DNA of 64,000 bases. Source: Monoplex corrugatus. Its lineage: Eukaryota; Mollusca; Gastropoda; Littorinimorpha; Ranellidae. The stretch spans positions 40,668,466-40,732,465 of the forward strand of contig JAPXFY010000016.1 in the NCBI GenBank assembly GCA_030674185.1, given 5' to 3'. Below the pieces are notes generated by a model that was given only the letters and a program-made list of their open reading frames with translations, did no database searches and was not told the origin of the DNA. Below are positions 45,710 to 56,580 of this stretch, one piece after another (the stretch's first letter is position 1; every line of letters begins with the position of its first letter). The translations under genes were made by a program, and so were the position numbers.

Positions 45710-45846
45710 CTGCATCTCTGGAGGTCTATGTCCTTGAGGGCAGATCCGCGGATGTAGATGACCCTCAACATCCACTTGGGATCCTTCAGGATGATCTGAA
45801 TGTTGCTGTCCAGCTCCTGGGGGCTCAGCAAGATCACGTTGTGTCT
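45710..45846 (-). CDS. KCNT/slo2: KCNT exon 4: RCK1
   Basis: Encodes RHNVILLSPQELD...RVIYIRGSALKDIDL, matching the conserved VIYLQGSALKD stretch of the SLO2 RCK1 domain. Acceptor TGTGCAG, donor TGCAG/GTAGCT. Phase 0 in, phase 2 out. Open throughout. Confidence 0.92.
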
Positions 45847-46034
45847 CTGCACAAAAGTCACAGACAGAACAACTTTACCCTTTTGTATTCATCACATCAC
45901 AATCTAGGCCATAATCAGTGTGGCTCCATTCATGTTGTTTACAGTCACACCAATCGGTAAGGGCCAACAACATCAGGGTTGTGGTTGTTGGGGGCGAATT
46001 AAGGGACAAGTAACCTGCACAGTCTGTCATCATT

Positions 46035-46385
46035 ACCATCAGTGCCCTGCCGCGTGGCGTTGGCGATCATGGCCATCCACACCAATTTATCCCCTGTCGC
46101 TGCAAGGACATCTCCCACCCTCTCTGTCCTCAACCACCCTGCAAATCCGTCCAATATTTTCTCCTTCCCTGGGTGTTCTCTTTCCCTCCAGCTTTCCAGT
46201 TGTGACCACTTGCTCCAACTAATTCCCCTTTCCTCATAAAATGTCCTACAAATGTCACTTGTCTTTTCCTAATCTTCTTTATGAATGATCTTCTTGTGTC
46301 TGCCTCCTTCAAGATGGTCTTGTTTGTTTTATTTGCTGTCCATGGAACTCGCAACATTCTTCTTAGAAACCATATTTCACCTGCC
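46035..46385 (-). mobile_element. LINE-B 3' fragment
   Basis: Minus strand WFLRRMLRVPWTANKTNKTI, KIRKRQVTFVGHFMRK, then frameshifted LEGKRTPG-like region and GGCAGGGCAC end. Confidence 0.8.
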
Positions 46386-46469
46386 TCAATTCTGTAGTTC
46401 ATACTTGGGAATAAAGCTGATGGTGACTGCTTCTCCACATTCTGCCCAAGTTTCCAGACCAACAAGCAG

Positions 46470-46615
46470 CCCATGTGTGTATCTCCTGGGCCTGGCTGAG
46501 ACATCAGATTACATTATGAAAGGAAGCAAGAGACTGTAGGAAGCACAGACTGTAACACTGCCACACAGTCTCAATCCAGAATGGAACTCTATAGCAATAT
46601 CCTTATTCTCCTACA
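46470..46615 (+). mobile_element. SINE-1 3' fragment
   Basis: Matches the SINE-1 tail: CACACAGTCTCAATCCAGAA, GGAACTCTATAGCA and a CATCATCACA end. Confidence 0.65.
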
Positions 46616-46625
46616 TCATCACAGT

Positions 46626-46824
46626 ATCAACCCTTTGACTCCTGCACCTTGTCCACCAGCATCCTGCATTGTCAACCATGCTAGCAAAATGCAAAAATTT
46701 AATCCTTTGACTCCCTCACCCTATCCACCATCTTCCTACAGAAAGCTGGTGGATAGGGTGAGGGAGTCAAAAGGGTTAAGTTTTTGCAGCTGGTTGATAT
46801 GGTACAAGAGTCAAAAGGTTAAGC
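46626..46824. mobile_element. TTAA-ended hairpin MITE, copy 4 (best preserved)
   Basis: Left TCAACCCTTTGACTCCTGCA, right ending AGAGTCAAAAGGTTAA. Inner arms TGACTCCCTCACCCTATCCA and its complement. Almost the whole ~200 bp folds into one hairpin. Confidence 0.85.
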
Positions 46825-46994
46825 AGCTTGTCCCAGATTCTGTGGCCACTGAAGTGCTACAGGAAAAAGGGACAGAAAAAAAGGGAAGAAAAAAGAGTAA
46901 ACAGATCCACATAATTGAATTTCTCTCACCTCCAAATACTCCATATCCTTATTCCATCACCTCTCTCTCTCTCTATCCGTGTCAGTCTCTCTCT

Positions 46995-47001
46995 CTTTCT
47001 G

Positions 47002-47050
<49 letters not shown>

Positions 47051-47205
47051 TGCATGCAAGCACGCACGCACGCACACACACACACATACACACACACACA
47101 CACACACAAACACATACACACTAGTACACATGCACACACATACATACATACACATATACACAGACTTCTTACATGCATGCATACATACACATATACACAA
47201 AAACA
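46995..47205. repeat. CA-rich microsatellite
   Basis: (CA)n with GCACGCACGC and CATACATA interruptions. Confidence 0.93.
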
Positions 47206-47340
47206 ACACACAAAACTGGCCTCACTGTCCCATCTTAACATCATTGTTGTTCTGGTGGAGTCAGTAAAGGATTAGATAGGTCCCCCTTCCCCCACTTTCC
47301 TGGATGGTTATACAATACAACAACAATATTTTATATATAA

Positions 47341-47344
47341 GGTG

Positions 47345-47410
<66 letters not shown>

Positions 47411-47480
47411 TGTTTGGGTGGTTATCCCCATTGAGGTGGGTGCTGACATAAAAACTGAACCAACACACACACACACACAC

Positions 47481-47541
<61 letters not shown>
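47341..47541. repeat. Inverted pair of (GT)n and (CA)n microsatellites
   Basis: (GT)n at 47341-47411 and (CA)n at 47464-47541 on the same strand separated by about 52 bp, so they are complementary and can pair. Sits 17 bp below the exon 3 donor. Confidence 0.93.
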
Positions 47542-47543
<2 letters not shown>

Positions 47544-47557
47544 TATACCACACATAC

Positions 47558-47723
47558 CTCCAGCTTAGGGATGAGCATAGAATTCATTGAGGAAATCCAT
47601 GACAGTCTCCAAAGTCAGAGAGGAAGCACACACGATGACATGTTTGTTTCGTTCAGCATCACGTTTAGAGTACACTCCCCCTGTCTTCTGTCGTTCCAGC
47701 CAGGTGAGGGCGATCACTTGGAC
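47558..47723 (-). CDS. KCNT/slo2: KCNT exon 3: start of RCK1, with frameshift
   Basis: Encodes ALTWLERQKTGGVYSKR and HVIVCASSLTLETVMDFLN, the entry into the first RCK (gating ring) domain. Acceptor GTGGCAG, donor GAG/GTATGT. Near the 3' end the frame hits TAA directly after EFYAHP. Removing one C from the CCC run would read PKLE, as the family has, and would restore phase 0 to exon 4. So there is a +1 indel in a homopolymer. A (CA)n tract ends 17 bp past the donor. Confidence 0.9.
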
Positions 47724-48059
47724 CTGCCACAGGCAGTGATCATCATCATCAATAACAACAAGCATGAAAGAATGGTCACAGAATTTGTGTCGGTCTCTTG
47801 CTTGATCAGCTTTCAATTTCTTCACAGGACAATTGTGACCCAGCATATTGTGAATTTCCAACTCGTCTTAACATTTCAAAGTTTATATATTAACGTTCAA
47901 AAAACAAAACCAATGTACAAAAAGCAAAATCAATGCATCTATCATGCAAAAAACAAAAAACAATTTTTCCATTACAGGCTTCTTCTTAACAGCTGAACTC
48001 TGGATGCCTATTTTTGACAAGGGAAATAATACTCTCATGAAATTTAGAGAAAAAAACAA

Positions 48060-48385
48060 ACAAACAAAAGAACAGAGTTATGAAAAAGACAGATACAAAA
48101 ACAGAGAGTAAGTGAATGAGAGAAAGACACACACACAGGCAGACAGACAGACAGATGGACAGAGAGAGAAAGAGTAAGTGTGAGAGAAAGAAACAGAGGA
48201 GACAGAGAGACACAGAAAGAGAGGACAGACAGTGTGAGAGAGAGGAGGAGAGTAGGGGGGGAAGAGTGGAAGAGAGGACAGACAGATAAACAGACAGGCA
48301 GGCAGGCAGGCATGCAGGAAGGCAGGCTGGCAGACACAGACACAGACAGACAGACAGACGAAGCAAGAGTGAGAGAGACAGCGTA
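48060..48385. repeat. Purine-rich GAGA/GACA tract
   Basis: AGAGAGACAGACAGACAGAC-like low complexity with GGCAGGCAGGCAGGCA. Confidence 0.85.
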
Positions 48386-48562
48386 AGAGAGTTGAAACCT
48401 GAATTTCAAACTACTTTTTTTTTTACTCAATGTGAAATTAAATAACTCCAAGACAGCAACAACACTAAAGCAATGCAGAAGAAAGAGCATACAAAAAAAA
48501 AACCGTTAATTAAAAAGAAAAAAGCAAGTGAAACTATACATCATTACAGAAGACACACTAAC

Positions 48563-48749
48563 CTGATGAGGGAAGAGGGCGAAGGCGATGATGATCATCA
48601 GCATGATGAAGATCTGACCCAGATATATGTCAGGGGAGATGTCACCATAGCCCACTGTGGAGAAGGTGACGATGACAAAGTAGACAGACTCGAAAAACGT
48701 CAATGGGCTTTTCCAGCTGCCTCTCTGAATGTGCTGGATCCCACAGACC
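48563..48749 (-). CDS. KCNT/slo2: KCNT exon 2: pore loop, selectivity filter and S6
   Basis: Encodes CGIQHIQRGSW in the turret, then TFSTVGYGDISPD (K+ selectivity filter TVGYGD) and the S6 helix, ending FALFPHQ. Acceptor AATTCAG, donor CAG/GTTAGT. Starts in phase 2 and ends in phase 0. The frame is open throughout and all pore residues expected for conduction are present. A tandem array begins about 20 bp upstream of the acceptor. Confidence 0.95.
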
Positions 48750-48769
48750 CTGAATTAACCGGCAACATT

Positions 48770-49145
48770 GAAATCTGTTTCCCAACTCCAGCACTTGTTA
48801 CAGACAAAACAATACACAACACCCTGCCATTAAGTCTTGTTTCCAACTCTATCACTTACAAGAAACAAGACATGACACAACACGAAACCTTCAAGTCTGT
48901 TTCCCAACTCTGTTTCCGGCTCTACCACTTACAAAAGACACAACAAGACATGACACAACAATATACCTTCAAGTCTGTTTCCCAACTCTGTTTCCAGCTC
49001 TACCACTTCCAAAAGACGAGACAAGACAAGACATGACACATCATTAAACCTTCAAATCTGTTTCCAAACTCTGTTTCCAACTCTACCACATACAAAAGAC
49101 AAGACAAGACAAGACACAATACCCAATCTTCCAGTCTGTTTCCCA
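48770..49145. repeat. ~80-bp minisatellite above exon 2
   Basis: Four to five copies of CAAGTCTGTTTCCCAACTCT, GTTTCC(A/G)(G/A)CTCTACCACTT and AAGACAAGACAAGACATGAC blocks, starting ~20 bp from the exon 2 acceptor. Confidence 0.88.
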
Positions 49146-49239
49146 ACAAGATATGGAGATATTCAAATTAGTGAGGCTGCATTAGAAAATGTGAACAATG
49201 TGCACCTGCACTAAACTAGGATAAAAATGGCAAAACAAA

Positions 49240-49650
<411 letters not shown>

Positions 49651-49868
49651 CGTTCTTTAATTTAACGTCTGTTCACTATGAGTGATATTAGACAGGGAAA
49701 AAATGGAGGATGAGAGGTGGGCGAGTTGCACTGTGGAGAGAGGGGAGACAGAGTAAAAGACATAAGTAAGTGGGTAAATAGAAAAATGGAACAAGATCTT
49801 AACACTAACAATTAACATTAACAATGTGAAGGACAAAAATTTAACGCTAAAATACTAACTTCATAAAC

Positions 49869-52800
49869 TTAAAGCAATACATTAACAGGACTGTGAACCA
49901 ATGATTCTAAAATTTTAACTGATAAAGACTGATCTGAAGTTACTTCTTTAAAATGAGTTTCAGAATTGATTTCTTGTGTAAATATTTTTGGTAAAAAAGA
50001 ACGTAGCATTTTGCAGTAAAATAAACAGTGAAACAGTGTGAATTGTTCTCCGCAAATACACTTGATATTTTTACAATATTTTGCTTTCAACGCGTTTAAC
50101 TGAATATGAAAATGAACAGCAACAATCGATCTCGAATGATATATGGAAGAATACTGCAATTTTTTACATACATTTTGAAATGAAAGTTTTATCATTTGTT
50201 GTGTCACAAACTTTCGTTGAAATGTTCATGAAATCGAATCCATGAGGCTGATTCTAACAAGTTGCAAGCTTCTTTTACGGCAGTTTTAATATGTAATTCT
50301 AAGTATTATCAGTGTTGTGTGCACCTTGTTTAGCTGCTCTGTCTACTACTTCGTTGCCGTGAAGACCAACTGAGAAGGCACCCAGCATAAACTGATATCT
50401 ATACCTTTTGTCCTTAAACGATGTATAAGATGATTTGCCTCAGTAATTAAGTCAGGTCTTGTGTCTGTATTAAAAGATTGTAAGGCATATAATACAGATT
50501 TTGAATCAACAAAGAGAACTACTTTGAAAAATACATGTTTAAGGTCTACTAAATAATGCAACACTTGTATAATAGCGACTAATTCCGCTGTAAATATAGA
50601 TATATTTGGTCCAATGAAAAATGACTTTTGTATTTTAAATTTTGGAGCGTAAAACGCTGCTTCAGCAGATTTATTTTCTAAGACTGACCCATCGGTAAAA
50701 ATATGGAGGTGGGTACGGTATTTTCCATCGACGTGTTCTCTTGCTGTGCATATCGAAATGTTAATGTTTTCATATTTTTTAGCATCTGTATAATCAATAT
50801 CAAAAGTGGCTTTAAGAAATTCCCATGTAGGGATAGGCGTTGTGGATGGTGTCTCAGCTATTTCATCCAAATTTATGTTAGACTGTTTGACTAAGTCAGA
50901 TACGTAAGTTGCAACAGTCATTTGTGATGAAATGTTGCTTGCTCGTTTTGGAAAGTCAACATCAGACCTTAGTTTAATTTCCTTGCTCACAAAATTGTCC
51001 GTTTGTGAAGTAGTTCTGATTGCAAACTTTGCTGTCGCTAGCTCACGATAGCTGTTCAGAGACAGAATTCCAGCAACTTTGTACGTTTCCAGATTTGAAG
51101 CATGGGCTGGTACACCTAGTGCAATTTTAAGACTTTTGCAGTCTAAACTTTGAATCTTCTTTAGTAAATATTTGGGTGCACTGAAGAACACTTCTTGTGC
51201 GTAAGATAATTTAGATCTTACAAGTGCTGTTGATAGATGGAGAAGTATGTTTGTATCCATTCCCCAGGGTAATCTGCTTATTATCTTTAGAAAATTTAAG
51301 GCTTTTCTTGTTTTTGTTAAAATATAATCAAAATGGGCATTCCAGTTTAATTTCGATGTTATAAAGACTCCCAGAAATTTTACAACCTGTTTGTAATGGA
51401 TCGCTTCACCATGCAGTCTGAAAGTAGGCAAGTTATTTAAAGTACCACCAGGATTAAAGAGCATCATGTTAGTTTTTTCTGCTGACAACGACAGACCATT
51501 TTCTAACATGTAGTTTCCAAGACTATCAAGATCAGATTGATACAATTTCCTGATGTAATTCTGCGCTCTCTGGGGAGTTGTCTTTTTTAAAGTAATATTC
51601 ATCCAGATGCATATATCATCAGCGTACTGTACCAAAACAACACGATCTGAGAGTACTTTATGAAGATCATATATAAGGATATTAAATAAAATAGGTGCTA
51701 TCACTGAACCTTGAGGAATTCCCATGTCAAGAATCCTGAAGAAGAATAACTTGTTCCCACTCTTGCCTGAATTGTTCTATTGGCTAGATAGGACTTAATA
51801 TAATTATACATATTGCCAGATAGACCAATAGATTTCAGCTTGTACAATAAACGTGTATGCCAAACTTGATCATAAGCTTTTTTCACATCAAAAAAAGTTG
51901 CTAAAAGACTTTTTCTACGGGCAAATTGTTGTTTTATCTGAGTTGTAAGTTTAACCAGGTGCTCAGTTGTGGATCTCCCTTTTCTGAAACCTGCCTGGTT
52001 TACCGGAATAACGTTATTTCTATCACAGTAATGTATAAGTCTGTTTAAGACCAATCTTTCCATTAATTTGCTCGTATGGGACATCAAAGCAATAGGTCTG
52101 TAACTGTTTTTATTGTTTTTTGGCTTTCCTGCTTTTATTATGGGTATAACAACAGACTTTTGCCATACCTGTGGTACAGTTCCACTCACCCAGCATTTCT
52201 GAAAAATTTTATGTAAGAAAATAATATAATTTTCTGGAAGATGCTTAATCATTTCATTTGAAACTGCATCGACACCTACCGAACTCCTTTTGTTGCGTAG
52301 AGACAAGATAGTGTTTCTTAGCTCTTCTAAGGTGATCGGAGAATTAAACCAGCGATCATTCTGAGGTATTGGATCAATGAAGATAGGGTTGTTAGCTGCC
52401 ATTTCTCTGTAGTGTTTGCTGTTAGGAGACAACCCGTCTACTTTACTATTTTCAGCAAAGAGTTCTACAAAAGTTTCAGCTTTGTCCACGTCAGAAGGAA
52501 ATTTGTGACATGTATCAATCAAATTGACGGTCAAATGGACGGATAGGCGCTCAAATGAAAGCATACTGAATGAGTTGGGTACTACACGCAAGCTTCTAGT
52601 ACTCATACAACGGAGGAAACTGAAATATGTTGGACACGCAATCCGTAATGAGAGAACAGACTTGATGTCCACTGTCCTCCAAGGTAAAGTGGAAGGAAAG
52701 AGAAACAGAGGACGGCCACCTGCATCACTTGCTAGAAACATCACAAACATCAGTGGCAAGAAACTCCAGGAGGTGGTCAGACTTAGCCAAGATCGAGAGT

Positions 52801-54075
52801 GCTGGAGGCAACTTGTGAGGACATCATGTGCAGCGGCCAACACTGTTCCCGGTGACGCCGACAGGTGAGACAGGTGAGATCAATCATTATTGGACACGTG
52901 GGTAAATTGGCTCCGTTTTTCATTTCATTCATTTTTGTCCAGACTTTATGGAAATCCTTAAAATCTGAAATTTCTTTGGTGCAGTATGATGCCCAATAAT
53001 CTTTCTTTGCTTCAGCAATGATTTTATTACACTGGATGTTAGCTTTTTTCATTTCCATGTGATTGTCGGGTTTTCTGCTTTTGATGTAGATTTTGAATTT
53101 ATCTTTTTTATACTGAACTGCTTTCTCACATTCCTCTGTCCACCAAACATTACCCAAACGATTATTGGACTTATAAGTTTTGAGTTTCGGGATGGAGAGG
53201 TCCGCAGCAGCTAGAACTGACTCCCGGAACTTAGAAAACATAACGTCTACATTTTCACTTTCATAATGCTTATATTCTTGATTAGCAAGAGCAGTCCGAA
53301 ACAAGGACCAATCAGCGCGCATGTAATTATATTTTGGTATGATGTCAGGAGTGCTGTCTTTCATCCTGATGTTGTCATAAGTTATTGTTATGATGATAGG
53401 TAAGTGATCACTTCCCAAAGTATCTTTGTGAGTGTCCCAGGTACAGCATGGTACTAATTCTGGTGATATTAGTGACAGATCGATGGCTGTTGCCCGGTGT
53501 TTGGAAACATCAGGAATTCTAGTGACACTCCCATCATTCAAAAGGTAAAGCGCACTGTCAACTATATTTTCTACTAAACGATTGCTTGTAACAGTACAAC
53601 AATCTTTTTCCCAAAACGGGGAGTGGGAATTAAAGTCTCAACCTATTAGCCATCTACCGTGCTGCAGATCCAGAATCGTACGCAGCCATTCTGTGTTGTG
53701 GTCATTTGGACCTGTTGGCAGGTAAACTGACAAAACGTTCAGGATAAAAGAATTACTGAATTGTACTGTGGCGGCACAAGCGTGTAAGTCTTCAGTTGAT
53801 GTTAAAACTGGGGAATTAAATATATGATACTGCAACTCTTTAAGTATATATATCGCAGTGGCTACCTTCTTCCCATGATTTCCCAAGTCATATATCGGAG
53901 GATAATAATAATTTTGGAAATTGGGAAGTTTGAATGGGATAACATTAAGCGACTGCAAAATTAAAACTTCACACTGATTGGATGAGAGAAAATGTTCCAG
54001 GTACGCGGAATTGGTGGAAATAGATCTACAATTCCACTGTAAAAATTTCATTTGTGATTGTTGGCGCAATTTCAT
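49869..54075 (-). pseudogene. LINE-C ORF2: endonuclease, reverse transcriptase, RNase H; interrupted
   Basis: ATG at 54075. Endonuclease (54075-53100): MKFLQWNCRSISTN, NVLSVYLPTG, then a TGA at about 53638 exactly before DFNSHSPFW, in frame with the continuation. RT: RPIALMSHTSKLMERLVLNR, QAGFRKGRSTTEHLV, FDVKKAYDQVWH, a one-base loss at about 51730, GIPQGSVIAP and VQYADDICIW (YADD at 51615-51626). RNase H (about 50730-50340) with three of its acidic residues in IFTDGSV, FTAELVAI and FVDSKSV, and HGNEVVDRA after another one-base shift near 50360. C-terminal CICGEQFTLFHCLFYC zinc-like knuckle. A 357-bp LINE-A piece splits it at 52522-52878. Confidence 0.88.
52522..52878 (+). mobile_element. 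Nested LINE-A 3' fragment inside LINE-C ORF2
   Basis: Bases from GGTCAAATGGACGGATAGG to ACAGGTGAG match LINE-A 15226-15569 with only one difference that I see. Flanked by the 8-bp duplication ATCAATCA at 52514-52521 and 52879-52886. Removing the insert and one duplication rejoins the LINE-C frame (CPIMID then TCHKFPS). Confidence 0.92.
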
Positions 54076-54418
54076 TGTTGGCTAGTCTCTTATGTTAAAT
54101 TATTGGTTATTTGTTTGATAATCACGAAGACTTTGGTTTTCTATGTACGATAAAAATGGCCAGAAAGAAACCATTAATTACTTAGGCTACTATTGAAAGG
54201 TAGAACAAAAATGTAAGTAAAACTATGGGGAAAAGTCCTTCTAATAGAGATAAGAGGTGATTAAGAACAGAAACAAATTACAGATAAATGAAACAATGGT
54301 ATACACGCCGTCAAATGTACGGAGATTATAGTCTGACTGAGTCCTTATAGTCTGACGAATTGTCAGAGATGATGTGGAAAAAGTCCTGTGACAGGAATCG
54401 TTGATAACTGTAGATCTA

Positions 54419-55662
54419 TTAAAACATATCATATGGCAGCCACCACGGTTCGCAGTTATCAAAATGGTGGAACCGTCCTAGGGGGAGTCTGGAGGAGTGT
54501 AGCCGTGAAGAACGTGATCGTGTTGTTCTCTTAGGGGTCTCCCAAAACAAATCCTGAACGTGTTGTCCAAGGTTCCCCGCTATCAAGCTGCTTCCTCTGG
54601 CAGTGGGGTGTATATTGTTGTATAGAAAGTGCTGGTTAGTACGGAGGTTTTCATGGGAAACAAAAGATATGTTTTTTATGTCAACAAGCTCAGCGGACAA
54701 GAAAGCATTGAACAAATTCCGCTGAACCTCCGTATGTGCATGTCGTACAGGGGCGATCTTGCTGATGACTATCTTTGATGTTGGGTATGTTTGTGCTACA
54801 TGTTTTATGCAAGAAGCGAGATGCTGAGTAGTTGCTGCGATGTCTTTGTTATTTAGTTCATGGACACCACAATGAAAAACGATACAGTCAGCAGGATTGT
54901 CAAATTTAGATAGTGTCTTGTCTAAAGAGCCTTTTATGTCAGGAATGTTATTCACAGCATACGAGTCTCCTTCAAAACCGTAAGATCGTCCCAGTCGTCT
55001 TGAATTGACACCTGTCAACACCGAATCGTGGATAGTCAGAACGTAAGGGAAGGTCGTGATTCTTTTTACATTGTTCTGGTATCTTCTTAGTGTGTGATGT
55101 TGAATGTTTCGGCTGTGAAGTGACATCTTTAGCTTTTTTGATGTCATGATGTTGTTCTTTCCCGTCTTTGGTTTTCTTCTCGGTCGCTATTTTCGCTCGC
55201 TTTGATTTATTGCTGTTGGTCGTCCTGCCTGCGTGTTGGTTTCTGTTTGAGAACGTCTGCGTACATGGGATTTGTGTCATGGAGATCTGTCTGTGTCTGA
55301 CTATGGCTGGTTATCTTCGTGGTGGCGGTTGCTGTCGACCGGGCCGAGATCTGCGCAAGCACAGTCCTTTCTAGAGAATTAACTTGCTTGCGCAGATCCA
55401 GTACGATGTTTTTGAGTTCGTCAATCGTACTCACCAGTTCCGCAGAGCTGAGTACAGGTGTGGTGTGTGTTGTTCCACTCTGCGTACCAGTGAGAACTGC
55501 GGTCGAAGCGCCATTTGTACGGACAGTCTCAGCCTTTTCGGTCTCATCTCCCTCGTCGCTGGTCGTTTGCATCTCCCTATCGGCCATTCTCACTGATGTA
55601 TCTTCTTGCTTCTGCTGAGCAAGGCGGCTTCTTCTTGTCCTAGTCATTTTGGACTGATCCAT
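54419..55662 (-). pseudogene. LINE-C ORF1 (nucleic-acid chaperone with SGNH-like domain), frameshifted
   Basis: ATG at 55662 (MDQSKMTRTRRSRLAQQKQE). N-terminal part has a short coiled-coil-like helix (ELKNIVLDLRKQVNSLERTV), then a basic KKTKDGKEQHH region reached by a frame change near 55210-55280, then a second shift near 55060-55147. The last part (55147-54419) looks like an SGNH/GDSL hydrolase fold: TIHDSVLTGVNSRRLG (block I-like), FHCGVHELNN (block III-like) and NIHPTARGSS (block V-like His). Esterase-type ORF1 is known in some CR1/L2 elements. A gap of 343 bp separates it from ORF2. Function inferred only. Confidence 0.72.
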
Positions 55663-55715
55663 GATGTCTTTGACTGCCGGAATTTTACCAGTTAGCAATC
55701 TCCACCATCTTGAAT

Positions 55716-55718
<3 letters not shown>

Positions 55719-55763
<45 letters not shown>
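55719..55763. repeat. (GT)n microsatellite at the 5' end of LINE-C
   Basis: (TG)n followed by GCGCGCGCGG; same orientation as the tract at the LINE-C 3' end. Confidence 0.93.
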
Positions 55764-55772
<9 letters not shown>

Positions 55773-56010
55773 GTTGTGTGCGCGTGTATAGATGTGTGCA
55801 AGTTTCTGTTCTGCTAGGGCATAAAATGTAAGACATTTCTGCATACACTTTCCTCTTCATTATCTTTTTCTCATAACAAACATATTTCCGAATGCTATTC
55901 TTTTCCTCAAATTCAGCTGCTGTAACACACCCCGAGTTCAATGTTCTGGGATACTGCTCGATATCAGTAATAATAATCGTTATTACTATGATCGTTATTA
56001 CTATACTGAC

Positions 56011-56114
56011 GTGATGAAAATCACACAGAAGAGGGTGACAGCCAGCAACCCAATGTGATGCGTCAGGGTATTGGAGATGGTCTGGAAACGCTGGCGAGCC
56101 TGGTGAAGATCATT
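56011..56114 (-). CDS. KCNT/slo2: KCNT exon 1 (of those visible): S5 segment
   Basis: Encodes NDLHQARQRF... followed by a hydrophobic helix (GLLAVTLFCVIFIT). This is the S4-S5 linker plus S5 of SLO2 channels, where vertebrate members read NDLHRA. Acceptor TTCCAG precedes AAT; donor is CAC/GTCAGT, phase 2. The joined codon with exon 2 gives ACG (Thr), continuing directly into VCGIQH, which confirms the donor choice over the nearby GTATAG. The acceptor and about 16 coding bases are copied dozens of times in the adjacent minisatellite. Confidence 0.9.
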
Positions 56115-56572
56115 CTGGAACATATAAATAGATCAGCCGTGATGAAGATCATTCTCGAACATATACAGGTCACTCCTGGTGAAATCAGTCTAGAACACAT
56201 AGAAGTCACTCCAGATGAACATCACTTTGAACAATATACAGGTCACTCATGATGAAGATCACTCTGGAAAACATACAGGTCACTCATGATGAAGATCACT
56301 CTGGAAAACATACAGGTCACTCATGATGAAGATCACTCTGGAAAACATACAGGTCACTCATGATGAAGATCACTCTGGAAAACATACAGGTCACTCATGA
56401 TGAAGATCACTCTGGAAAACATACAGGTCACTCATGATGAAGATCACTCTGGAAAACATACAGGTCACTCATGATGAAGATCACTCTGGAAAACATACAG
56501 GTCACTCATGATGAAGATCACTCTGGAAAACATACAGATCATTCATGATGAAGATCATTCTAGAACACATAC
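56115..56572. repeat. 37-bp minisatellite seeded by the exon 1 acceptor, left part
   Basis: About 12 units of GGTCACTCATGATGAAGATC, ACTCTGGAAAACATACA. The GATGAAGATCATTCTGGAACA core equals the exon 1 border (GGTGAAGATCATT/CTGGAACA). Continues at 58106 after the LINE-D insertion. Confidence 0.93.
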
Positions 56573-56580
56573 AGGTCTCT

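Noticed and set aside
56508..56580. N-terminal part of the LINE-D frame
   Set aside because: It is 37-bp array sequence read through in frame; the element begins at 56581 after the target duplication.
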